Source: Prevotellaceae bacterium
Lineage (GTDB): Bacteria; Bacteroidota; Bacteroidia; Bacteroidales; UBA932
Assembly: GCA_031259655.1 (NCBI GenBank)
Contig: JAIRLF010000099.1
Location: 1-9,169, forward strand
Reading direction: 5' to 3'
DNA: 9,169 bases
The translations under genes and the position numbers were made by a program. Within the stretch, counting starts at the first letter, position 1, and the number at the start of each line of letters is the position of its first letter. Shown piece after piece: positions 1-6,206 of the stretch. Below the pieces are notes generated by a model that ran no database searches, had not been told where the DNA came from, and saw only the letters and a program-made list of their open reading frames with translations.

Positions 1-177
1 GAACAGGAAAATTCGTACTGGAGTTCGACTATCACTGATTTCTACCGCCTCAGATACGACCGGTATTCCGATTACGTGAAAACATTGAACGCCATTACTC
101 CCGACGACATACGAAATAAAGCAAAAGCTATTATAGATGCCAAAAATCTAATCGAAGTAATTATGACGGGCGAATAG
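1..177 (+). CDS. C-terminal end of an M16-family (insulinase-like) zinc peptidase, 5' truncated by window edge
   Basis: The reading frame is open from base 1 to a TAG at 175-177 and gives the last 58 residues of a protein whose start lies outside the window. The segment WSSTITDFYRL is followed by a tyrosine/aspartate-rich stretch, then ITPDDIRNKAKAIID and a hydrophobic finish ending in VIMTGE. This pattern (a helix, then 'iTpeDi...a..yl...n.i.vvm.P/GE') is what the last helix and strand of M16 peptidases of the PqqL/zinc-protease type look like. These are usually periplasmic or envelope-associated and about 900 residues long in Bacteroidota. The catalytic HxxEH motif would be far upstream and is not visible, so activity cannot be judged. 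The family call rests on this short tail only. Confidence 0.6.
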   Translation, partial: EQENSYWSSTITDFYRLRYDRYSDYVKTLNAITPDDIRNKAKAIIDAKNLIEVIMTGE

Positions 178-278
178 ATTTTCTGTATATTATTTATCAA
201 ATGAATTTGACAAAACTGCCGGTCAAAGAAGTACGGGCTATTCTGGAAAATAAAAAATAGCAATAATAACGTCATTTG

Positions 279-332
279 TACCCGAAAGTGAGACTTGACA
301 GGTTTTTAAGAACCTGTCAAGTTTGTCGGGTA
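279..332. repeat. Long imperfect palindrome (hairpin); possible terminator or dispersed palindromic repeat
   Basis: A perfect 12-bp inverted repeat, ACTTGACAGGTT at 293-304 and AACCTGTCAAGT at 311-322, flanks a 6-nt loop (TTTAAG). It extends by one G-T and one A-T pair to 291-324. After a small asymmetric internal loop (286-290 against 325) an outer 7-bp stem, TACCCGA at 279-285 with TCGGGTA at 326-332, closes it. It lies about 100 bp after the peptidase stop codon and about 250 bp before tgt. It has no clear run of T after the stem, so it is not a textbook intrinsic terminator. It could stop or protect the peptidase transcript, or be one copy of a dispersed palindrome; I recall similar GACAGGTTT/AAACCTGTC palindromes from other Bacteroidota but cannot verify that here. 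Confidence 0.8.
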
Positions 333-524
333 TATTTGTTATTCAATCTACCATGTATTCCAAAATGTCTGAAAAAAGTTATAACATTGCAAATCAAAAA
401 TATAACAAAAAGGAGATGCAAACAAAAGGAACATTTTTTGAGATATAATTTATCGGCATATATTGGTGAAAATTCCCGCCTTTTGATTAGATGTCGTCAA
501 AATTTGTCAATTCTGTCGGAAAAA

Positions 525-556
525 TTTTGTCAATTATTTCTATACTTCTACCTTTG
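525..556 (+). promoter_or_regulatory. Bacteroidota-type promoter for the tgt-folP-cdaA-nupC run
   Basis: A -33 element TTTTG at 525-529 is followed, after exactly 19 bp, by a -7 element TACCTTTG at 549-556 that fits TAnnTTTG. Transcription would start near 562-564 and leave a leader of roughly 15 nt before the tgt ATG at 579. The leader is A/T-rich (AAAAAATTTTTAG) with no Shine-Dalgarno sequence, as is usual in this phylum. The sequence TTTGTCAATT that overlaps the -33 element is repeated 23 bp upstream at 503-512, which could be an operator. Confidence 0.75.
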
Positions 557-578
557 CAAAAAATTTTTAGACGATTAG

Positions 579-1715
579 ATGAAATTTGAACGAATAAAAG
601 GCGACGGCAGAACGAAGGCGCGAACAGGGAAAATAATTACCGCTCACGGCATTATCAATACGCCGGTTTTCATGCCTGTTGGGACTGCCGGGACAGTGAA
701 AGGCGTTTTTCACAAAGAACTCGAAGACGATATCAAAGCGCAGATTATACTGGGAAATACTTATCATTTATATCTCCGCCCCGGATTGGATATTATAAAA
801 GAAGCCGGTGGACTTCACCGTTTTGTCGCATGGGACAAACCATTGCTTACCGACAGCGGGGGATTTCAGGTGTTTTCGCTGGCAGCAAACCGCAAAATCA
901 CGCCCGAAGGCTGTACTTTCAGATCGCATATCGACGGGTCGAAACATTTTTTTTCGCCCGAAAATGTTATGGATACACAACGAATTATCGGCGCCGACAT
1001 TATCATGGCGCTCGACGAATGTACTCCGGGAACTGCAGATTATAATTACGCAAATAAATCGCTGACGCTTACTCAACAATGGCTGGAAAGATGTCTGAAA
1101 CGGTTCGACGAAACAGAACCTCTCTACGGATACGAACAGACTGTTTTTCCAATCGTTCAAGGCTGTGTTTATCCCGAATTGCGACAGCGTGCAGCAGAAC
1201 ATGCCGCCTCGTTCGATCGCGACGGATATTCCATTGGCGGGTTGTCGGTTGGAGAGCCGGCAGAAGTTATGTACGAGATGATAGAAATCGTCAATTCCAT
1301 CCTCCCCGGCGATAAGCCGCGTTACCTTATGGGCGTCGGAACGCCGGCAAATATTCTCGAAAGCATTGCTCGCGGAATTGATATGTTCGACTGCGTGATG
1401 CCTACGCGAAACGGTCGAAATGGAATGTTGTTCACTTCGGAAGGCATTATCAATATCAGAAACAAAAAGTGGGAACACGATTTTTCGCCAATTGACCCTG
1501 ATGGCGTCTCGTTTGTTGATAAATGTTATTCCAAAGCCTATTTGCGGCACCTGTTCATCTCGAAAGAAATGTTAGGAGCGCAAATTGCAAGTATCCATAA
1601 TCTTGCATTCTACTTACATCTCACGAACGAAGCCCGAGACAAAATCAACGAAGGCGTGTTTGAAGAATGGAAGAAAAGGATGATTCCGAAATTAATGTGC
1701 AGATATGAAAGTTAA
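579..1715 (+). CDS. tgt: Queuine/preQ1 tRNA-ribosyltransferase (tRNA-guanine transglycosylase)
   Basis: The 378-residue product is full length for bacterial Tgt (about 375). This cytoplasmic TIM-barrel enzyme swaps guanine-34 for preQ1 in GUN-anticodon tRNAs, the insertion step of queuosine biosynthesis. Visible landmarks are IILGNTYHL (56-64), TDSGGFQVFSL (91-101, Asp92 base binding/general acid-base region), LDE (145-147), IVQGCVYPELR (192-202), IGGLSVGEP (219-227), RYLMGVGTP (248-256) and FDCVMPTRNGRNG (270-282), with Asp271 as the predicted nucleophile. The C-terminal zinc site is degenerate: the three family cysteines of CxCxxC align with Gly309, Ser311 and Asp314, while the histidine of IHNL (His340) remains. 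Residue spacing otherwise matches the family exactly, so this is substitution and not a frameshift. The only ATG that fits the family N-terminus is at 579, about 20 nt after a good -7 element. It is the first gene of a run; folP follows after 6 nt. Confidence 0.96.
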   Translation: MKFERIKGDGRTKARTGKIITAHGIINTPVFMPVGTAGTVKGVFHKELEDDIKAQIILGNTYHLYLRPGLDIIKEAGGLHRFVAWDKPLLTDSGGFQVFSLAANRKITPEGCTFRSHIDGSKHFFSPENVMDTQRIIGADIIMALDECTPGTADYNYANKSLTLTQQWLERCLKRFDETEPLYGYEQTVFPIVQGCVYPELRQRAAEHAASFDRDGYSIGGLSVGEPAEVMYEMIEIVNSILPGDKPRYLMGVGTPANILESIARGIDMFDCVMPTRNGRNGMLFTSEGIINIRNKKWEHDFSPIDPDGVSFVDKCYSKAYLRHLFISKEMLGAQIASIHNLAFYLHLTNEARDKINEGVFEEWKKRMIPKLMCRYES

Positions 1716-1721
1716 TGGATT

Positions 1722-2582
1722 ATGGTTTTTAATAAGAAAAGGACAATAAATTGTGGAGGCAAGTTGATAGATTTGTCTGTGCCTGTGGTGATGGGGATAT
1801 TGAACGTAACCCCGGATTCGTTTTACGCAAATAGCCGTGCGTCGGGCGAAAAGGAGATTCTGAATCGCACGGAAACTATTATCCGCGAAGGCGGAACGAT
1901 TATTGATATCGGCGCATATTCGTCGCGTCCCGACGCCGCGCTTGTCGACGAGGCGGAAGAATATGACCGCTTGAGACCGGCTATAGCTCTGGTGAAAAAA
2001 CATTTTCCCGAGGCTGTCGTTTCGGTGGACACTTTTCGTGCAAATATCGTGCGACAACTCTACGAAGAGTTCGGCGCATTCATCGTCAACGATATTTCGG
2101 CTGGAGATTTCGATAATCGAATGATTACTTATGTCGGAAAAAACAGATTGCCCTACATCGTGATGCATACGCGCGGTACGCCACAAACAATGCAAAACAG
2201 CGAAAACTGTACGTACGAAGATATTGTTTTCGACATAATTTCGTATTTCGTAAATAAAAAAGAACAGTTGCGCGAAGCCGGAGTCGTCGATATAATCATC
2301 GACCCGGGATTCGGATTTGCCAAAACACTCGACGGCAATTACGAACTCCTTGCCAAACTCGACGCGTTCAAAATCCTCGAACAGCCCGTACTTGTGGGTT
2401 TATCGCGCAAATCAATGTTCTATAAACAGCTAAATATCACTCCCGAAGAGGCACTGGCTGCCACGATTGCCGGAAATGTCGTAGCTTTGCGCAACGGCGC
2501 CGACATTTTGAGGGTTCACGATGTCGAAGAAGCGTCTCATACGATAAAAGTGTATTTAGAAATAAAAAAATATTCGAAGTAA
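1722..2582 (+). CDS. folP: Dihydropteroate synthase
   Basis: The 286-residue protein joins 6-hydroxymethyl-dihydropterin pyrophosphate to p-aminobenzoate to make dihydropteroate; it is the sulfonamide target, acting in the cytoplasm. The family motifs appear in order: VMGILNVTPDSF (23-34, metal/pyrophosphate-binding Asn28), DIGAYSSRP (62-70, the pABA loop, a variant of the usual DIGGESTRP), SVDTF (101-105, Asp103), VNDISAG (122-128, Asn123), DPGFGFAKT (194-202, Asp194), GLSRKSM (226-232, Lys230) and RVHDV (264-268, Arg264 and His266). All pterin-site residues I would look for are present. ATG 1722 is 6 nt after the tgt stop and leads directly into a typical N-terminus. Its TAA overlaps the cdaA start by one base (TAATG), which suggests translational coupling. 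The AYSSRP variant looks like the normal Bacteroidota form and not evidence of drug resistance. Confidence 0.96.
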   Translation: MVFNKKRTINCGGKLIDLSVPVVMGILNVTPDSFYANSRASGEKEILNRTETIIREGGTIIDIGAYSSRPDAALVDEAEEYDRLRPAIALVKKHFPEAVVSVDTFRANIVRQLYEEFGAFIVNDISAGDFDNRMITYVGKNRLPYIVMHTRGTPQTMQNSENCTYEDIVFDIISYFVNKKEQLREAGVVDIIIDPGFGFAKTLDGNYELLAKLDAFKILEQPVLVGLSRKSMFYKQLNITPEEALAATIAGNVVALRNGADILRVHDVEEASHTIKVYLEIKKYSK

Positions 2583-3361
2583 TGGATTTTATAAATTTTT
2601 CGTACATCGACATCCTTGATATCCTGATGGTAACTTTCCTCCTGTATCAGGTATACAAGTTAATAAAAGGTACGGCGGCATTAAATATTTTCCTCGCCGT
2701 GATACTGTTTTATGTCATTTATTTGCTCGTCAAAGCGCTGAAAATGGAGCTGATGAGCATGATACTCGGACAGTTTATCGGCGTCGGCGTGATTGCTATT
2801 ATCATCCTGTTTCAACAGGAGATACGGAGGTTTCTGTTGCATGTCGGGACAACTTACATTGCCCGTTCGCGAAATTCTATTCTCCGCCGGTTCTTTTCGG
2901 GTAAAGACAGCATACAATCCCGCACGTTCATGGCGCAAATCATCGCCGAAGCCTGCTCGAACATGTCCGAAAAAAGCACCGGAGCCTTGATTGTTATCGG
3001 ACGTATTTCCTCGTTGCAGATATATGTGGAAACGGGAGACATTATCGACGCGCAGATGAACGTCAGGCTTTTGGAAAATATTTTCTTCAAAAACGCTCCT
3101 CTGCACGATGGCGCCGTGATTATTCTCGACAACAAAATCTATGCGGCGAGATGTATATTGCCTTCGAGCGAAAATATGGATGTCCCGGCATATTTCGGAA
3201 TGCGACACCGTGCAGCTCTTGGTATTACGGAAATTACCGACGCTGTCGCTGTGGTCGTCTCCGAAGAAACAGGACGTATTTCATACGTCGAAAACGGTAA
3301 AATCGAAAATAATATCTCTCCGGAAAAACTTATTGAACGAATAACGAAAAATCAGATATGA
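2582..3361 (+). CDS. cdaA: Membrane-anchored diadenylate cyclase (c-di-AMP synthase)
   Basis: The 259-residue product has the CdaA (DacA/YbbP) plan. Three predicted transmembrane helices occupy about residues 13-29, 35-51 and 62-78, followed by a short basic linker and a DAC (DisA_N) catalytic domain from about 95 to 250. The catalytic signatures are both intact: DGAVI (176-180) and RHRAALG (208-214). The enzyme condenses two ATP into cyclic di-AMP, which in other bacteria controls potassium/osmolyte transport and envelope homeostasis. In Firmicutes cdaA sits with cdaR and glmM; here it follows folP with a 1-nt overlap and shares a 4-nt ATGA overlap with the nucleoside transporter gene. No CdaR-like regulator is in the window. 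Length is normal for the family, and the first ATG gives a plausible short N-terminus before helix 1. Confidence 0.95.
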   Translation: MDFINFSYIDILDILMVTFLLYQVYKLIKGTAALNIFLAVILFYVIYLLVKALKMELMSMILGQFIGVGVIAIIILFQQEIRRFLLHVGTTYIARSRNSILRRFFSGKDSIQSRTFMAQIIAEACSNMSEKSTGALIVIGRISSLQIYVETGDIIDAQMNVRLLENIFFKNAPLHDGAVIILDNKIYAARCILPSSENMDVPAYFGMRHRAALGITEITDAVAVVVSEETGRISYVENGKIENNISPEKLIERITKNQI

Positions 3362-4842
3362 ACGAGCAAATAATTTTCAACTGTGCAAGGGCGATGTTTG
3401 GAATAGCGGTGTTGATATTTATCGCATGGCTGTTCAGCGTCGACCGTAAAGCAATATCCTGGAATATCGTCATAAAAAGCCTGATTATACAGATTGTTAT
3501 TGCTTTTTTGGTGATGTTTGTCGCTCCGGTACAGGATTTTTTCAACTTCTTCGGTTCGTGTTTTGTCGCCGTACTTGGTTGGACAAAGGCGGGAAGCGAG
3601 TTTCTGTTTGGCGCTTTTGTCGATACAAACAAGTTCGGTTATATCTTTGCTTTCCAGATTTTGCCTACTATTATTTTCTTTTCGGCATTCACGAGTTTGC
3701 TGTTTTATCTTGGAATATTGCAGAAAATCGTATGGCTGTTTGCATGGTTGATGTCGCGCCTGATAAAGTTGTCGGGAGCGGAAAGCTTGTCGACGGTGGC
3801 GAATATTTTTGTCGGCATGAACGAAGCGCCTTTAGTCGTGAAACCGTATATCGCGAAGATGACAAAATCGGAACTGATGCTTGTGATGACTGCCGGAATG
3901 TCTACGATGGCGGGAGGCGTCCTGGCGGCGTATATCGGGATGCTCGGAAACGGAATACACGAACTCGAAGTGCAGTTTGCCCGACACCTGCTGACGGCGT
4001 CGGTAATGGCGGCGCCCGGAGCAGTGGCGATATCGAAAATATTAGTCCCGCAAACGGAAACGGTAGAGCAAAACGTCGAAATCGCGAGAGACAAACTCGG
4101 CGCAAATGTTCTCGAAGCTATCAGCATCGGTACAATCGACGGATTTAAACTTGCTGGAAATGTCGCAGCGATGCTGCTTGTCTTCTACGCCCTGATTGCC
4201 GGAGGAAACAGTATCATATCGTATCTGGGAGGTTTTCGGTTGATGTCGGCGCTGTTGTTCTGTCTTGCCGTTGTCGGCGTTTGCGCGTCATATTTGGCTA
4301 TTGTTGTGCGCACAGGCAAACCGTCGCGAATCAAATTGTCGCGGGTCAAGCGTTATGCAATCGGTTTCGGCGTGTTGTCGCTGTTGCTTGCCGTCGCTGC
4401 GATGTTCTGTTCGTTCGACGAAACTCCCAACGCGATAGTGTCGCGCCTCACCGAAGGACGTCACACGGCATTGTCGATGCAACTTATTCTCGGATACATT
4501 TTCGCTCCGGTCGTCTGGCTTACCGGCGTCGCTACTCAGGATATCCACTTAGTCGGACAACTGTTGGGACAGAAAATTATTCTTACCGAATTTGTCGGAT
4601 ATAGCGAACTGTCGGAAATGTTGGCGACAAATGCCTTTGCCGAAACCAAATCGGCTATAATAGCGACGTATGTCTTATGCGGTTTTGCTAACTTCGCTTC
4701 GGTAGGTATCGAAATCGGAGGAATCGGCTCAATCGCTCCAAACCAGAGAGCTACACTCTCGATTTTCGGAATGAGGGCGCTGCTCGGTGGTACTCTCGCC
4801 GCTCTAATCTCCGCTTCTATCGTGGGAATGACAGCCGTTTAG
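3358..4842 (+). CDS. Concentrative nucleoside transporter (CNT/NupC family), with an extra helix pair
   Basis: The 494-residue integral membrane protein carries the CNT signatures: NIFVGMNEAPLV (149-160, re-entrant hairpin 1), the gate domain around TAGMSTMAGGVLAAYIG (178-194), ILTEFVGY (408-415) and CGFANFASVGIEIGGIGSIAPNQR (441-464). CNT proteins import nucleosides with Na+ or H+. Glu156, Glu411, Asn445 and Ser448 align with ribose/base-binding positions known from the Vibrio CNT structure. However, the usual Gln-Thr/Ser before Glu156 is Met154-Asn155. The stretch between hairpin 1 and ILTEF is about 80 residues longer than in the roughly 420-residue family members; it adds two hydrophobic segments (about 295-317 and 332-352) joined by a basic loop, RTGKPSRIKLSRVKR. 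The start overlaps the cdaA stop (ATGA), implying coupled translation. The TAG stop lies inside a 39-bp repeat. I give no gene symbol because specificity is uncertain. Confidence 0.9.
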   Translation: MNEQIIFNCARAMFGIAVLIFIAWLFSVDRKAISWNIVIKSLIIQIVIAFLVMFVAPVQDFFNFFGSCFVAVLGWTKAGSEFLFGAFVDTNKFGYIFAFQILPTIIFFSAFTSLLFYLGILQKIVWLFAWLMSRLIKLSGAESLSTVANIFVGMNEAPLVVKPYIAKMTKSELMLVMTAGMSTMAGGVLAAYIGMLGNGIHELEVQFARHLLTASVMAAPGAVAISKILVPQTETVEQNVEIARDKLGANVLEAISIGTIDGFKLAGNVAAMLLVFYALIAGGNSIISYLGGFRLMSALLFCLAVVGVCASYLAIVVRTGKPSRIKLSRVKRYAIGFGVLSLLLAVAAMFCSFDETPNAIVSRLTEGRHTALSMQLILGYIFAPVVWLTGVATQDIHLVGQLLGQKIILTEFVGYSELSEMLATNAFAETKSAIIATYVLCGFANFASVGIEIGGIGSIAPNQRATLSIFGMRALLGGTLAALISASIVGMTAV

Positions 4843-4921
4843 AGTTAAGAACTAAAAGTTAAGAACTAAAAGTGGCGCATTTTTTAGAGTTAAGAACTAA
4901 AAGTTAAGAACTAAAAGTGGC
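4838..4921. repeat. Duplicated 39-bp repeat made of degenerate heptads, beginning at the nupC-family stop codon
   Basis: Two identical 39-bp copies lie at 4838-4876 and 4883-4921. Each contains two tandem copies of a 14-bp unit, AGTTAAGAACTAAA (4843-4856, 4857-4870; 4888-4901, 4902-4915), which itself splits into the related heptads AGTTAAG and AACTAAA. Copy 1 starts within the last codon and stop codon of the transporter gene, so the gene's TAG is part of the repeat. The 6-bp spacer plus the repeat edges can fold as an A/T-rich stem (CTAAAAGTG 4866-4874 against CATTTTTTAG 4878-4887, one bulge, GCG loop), which might act as a weak terminator. An 8-bp GC palindrome CGCCGGCG (4924-4931) follows. 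Confidence 0.9.
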
Positions 4922-5050
4922 TGCGCCGGCGAAGTAATCCCCCCATGTTTGTAAGACCCGCGCATTCTCAGAGATTTGAAAAACCACAAATCCCTCAACC
5001 AATCAAACAAATCAGGACTTAGACAATCAAAAAAATCACAATTCAGGCGA

Positions 5051-5076
5051 TTGTATGAAAAAATGTTATATCTTTG
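5051..5076 (+). promoter_or_regulatory. Probable promoter of the secreted hydrolase gene
   Basis: TATCTTTG at 5069-5076 is a clean match to the TAnnTTTG -7 element and lies 42 bp before the ATG at 5119. The best upstream TTG (5051-5053) is only 15 bp away, shorter than the usual 19-21, so the -33 half is weak. The leader is AT-rich with no Shine-Dalgarno sequence. A 14-codon frame starting at 5078 would begin before the expected transcription start and is probably not translated. Confidence 0.5.
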
Positions 5077-5118
5077 CATGAAATTTTTTAAAGATAATTC
5101 TAAGTATTGTAAAAAGAT

Positions 5119-6054
5119 ATGAATCGATTAACTGTTTTTATAACGATATTTCTTTGCTGCGTCGTCTCAGACAACATACTGGCGACGCCCCCTTCGCCTG
5201 AGGCTTATGCCGCTACCGGAGACACATTGCGCGTGATGAGTTTCAACATCTGGGGAGGAGGCGGAAAATCTATCGAACGCACTATCGCCGTAATCAAAGA
5301 AAGCGAAGCCGACATTGTCGGGATACAGGAAGACGCGAACGCCGCCGCCGCAACCATAGCCAAAAGTCTTGGATGGTCTTCGGTGCACACATACAAGACT
5401 TTATTAGGGAAAAGTTGCGCTATTATCAGCAAATATCCCATTGTAGCCCTCAGCGCCTCGAAAACAGGAGCGAAACTTCAAATCGGCGACAACAAGTATG
5501 TCTGGATGTTCAATCAACATCTAAATCACTGTCCGTACGAACCGTACCGGCTTAACGGCATCGAATATTGCGGCGGAACCTTGCACACCGAAGAAGAAGC
5601 AATCGCGTCGGCATGGAACGCACGCAAAGACGACGTCGAACTTACTATCGCCGAAATAAAAACCGCTCAGGCTGATAAAATACCAATATTCCTCACCGGC
5701 GATTTTAACGAACCTTCGTGTCTCGACTGGACAGAGCGTGCGGCGACAGCCGGCTTGTGTAAAATCCCCGTAGCATGGCCTGTTACGAAAAATCTGCACG
5801 AACAGACCGGAATAAAAGATTCGTACAGGGTGATTCACCCCGACGAAGTAGCCTGTCCGGGACATACATGGACGCCCCGACCGGCAGAGAATGATGTTTT
5901 AGACCGTATTGATTTTGTCCTGTTTTGGGGTGAAGACGAACAGATTACCGTCCTCAAATCCGAAATCGCAGGCGAAAAAACACCCGAAAGCGATATCGTC
6001 ATTCGGGATTATCCCTCTGACCACAGAGCCGTCATAAGCGCTTTTGTATTGTAG
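5119..6054 (+). CDS. Secreted endonuclease/exonuclease/phosphatase (EEP) fold metal-dependent hydrolase
   Basis: The 311-residue protein opens with a signal peptide: MNR, a hydrophobic core LTVFITIFLCCVV, and a likely signal peptidase I site near NILA-TPPS (about residue 22) or AYA-ATG (about 31). There is no good lipobox. The EEP core then follows with all metal-binding and catalytic landmarks: MSFNIW (40-45, Asn43), IVGIQED (66-72, Glu71), NQHL (132-135, His134), LTGDFNEPS (192-200, Asp195 and Asn197), LDRIDFVLF (261-269, Asp265) and YPSDHRAV (298-305, Asp301/His302). Such enzymes cleave phosphodiester or phosphomonoester bonds; members include DNase I-like nucleases, sphingomyelinases and inositol-phosphatases, and the exact substrate cannot be read from sequence. 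Export points to a periplasmic or extracellular substrate. It appears to be a single-gene unit with its own promoter, and its stop codon is the first heptad of a repeat array. Confidence 0.88.
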   Translation: MNRLTVFITIFLCCVVSDNILATPPSPEAYAATGDTLRVMSFNIWGGGGKSIERTIAVIKESEADIVGIQEDANAAAATIAKSLGWSSVHTYKTLLGKSCAIISKYPIVALSASKTGAKLQIGDNKYVWMFNQHLNHCPYEPYRLNGIEYCGGTLHTEEEAIASAWNARKDDVELTIAEIKTAQADKIPIFLTGDFNEPSCLDWTERAATAGLCKIPVAWPVTKNLHEQTGIKDSYRVIHPDEVACPGHTWTPRPAENDVLDRIDFVLFWGEDEQITVLKSEIAGEKTPESDIVIRDYPSDHRAVISAFVL

Positions 6055-6107
6055 ATTTACGATTGTAGATTTACGATTTTAGATTTACGATTTTAGATTT
6101 TAGATTT
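6052..6107. repeat. Eight-unit degenerate heptad array beginning at the hydrolase stop codon
   Basis: Eight consecutive 7-bp units read TAGATTT, ACGATTG, TAGATTT, ACGATTT, TAGATTT, ACGATTT, TAGATTT, TAGATTT. They share xxGATTT and mostly alternate TA/AC at the first two positions, so the visible period is 14 bp. The first unit supplies the TAG stop codon of the hydrolase. The unit sequence is unrelated to the heptads at 4843-4915, although the heptad architecture and the position at a stop codon are the same. Confidence 0.92.
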
Positions 6108-6206
6108 GGGCGATGCCGGCTGGTGTATAAGCAACAATCTACAAGCGGGTTGCGTTGCCTTGTGCTATTTGATTTAGAGTTTTGACTACGTCGATTTAAA
6201 AATTCA

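Larger units (their letters stand above)
178..578. other. 401-bp AT-rich intergenic region upstream of tgt
   Basis: No convincing gene lies here. From left to right it holds: a 19-codon ATG frame at 201-260 with no supporting signal; a long imperfect palindrome at 279-332; an isolated TAnnTTTG match (TATATTTG, 331-338) with no -33 partner at the right distance; a 31-codon frame at 353-448; a 10-bp direct repeat TTTGTCAATT at 503-512 and 526-535; and the tgt promoter at 525-556. Composition is much more AT-rich than the flanking genes. A 100-codon frame ending at 578 starts only at a TTG, runs through the palindrome and promoter, and has low-complexity residue usage, so I do not call it. Confidence 0.7.

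Noticed and set aside
201..260. 19-codon ATG frame after the M16 peptidase gene
   Set aside because: Too short to judge, with no promoter or ribosome signal; such frames are expected by chance.
353..448. 31-codon ATG frame 15 nt after an isolated TATATTTG (331-338)
   Set aside because: The -7 match lacks a -33 partner, the peptide is low-complexity and Lys/Asn/Tyr-rich, and nothing else supports translation. Ribosome profiling or conservation could revive it.
276..578. 100-codon frame ending directly before the tgt ATG
   Set aside because: It has only a TTG start, runs through the palindrome and the tgt promoter, and its residue composition is that of AT-rich non-coding sequence.
768..1550. 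Long minus-strand frame inside tgt (260 codons), and similar antisense frames in cdaA, nupC and the synthase
   Set aside because: All lie antisense to clearly recognised genes and show no family motif; they follow from codon bias on the + strand.
4922..5060. AATC/CAAT-rich stretch examined as a CRISPR-like or tandem repeat
   Set aside because: No exact unit or regular spacing can be defined; it is only biased sequence.
5078..5122. 14-codon leader frame whose TGA overlaps the hydrolase ATG
   Set aside because: Its ATG begins 2 nt after the -7 element, so it would precede the expected transcription start.
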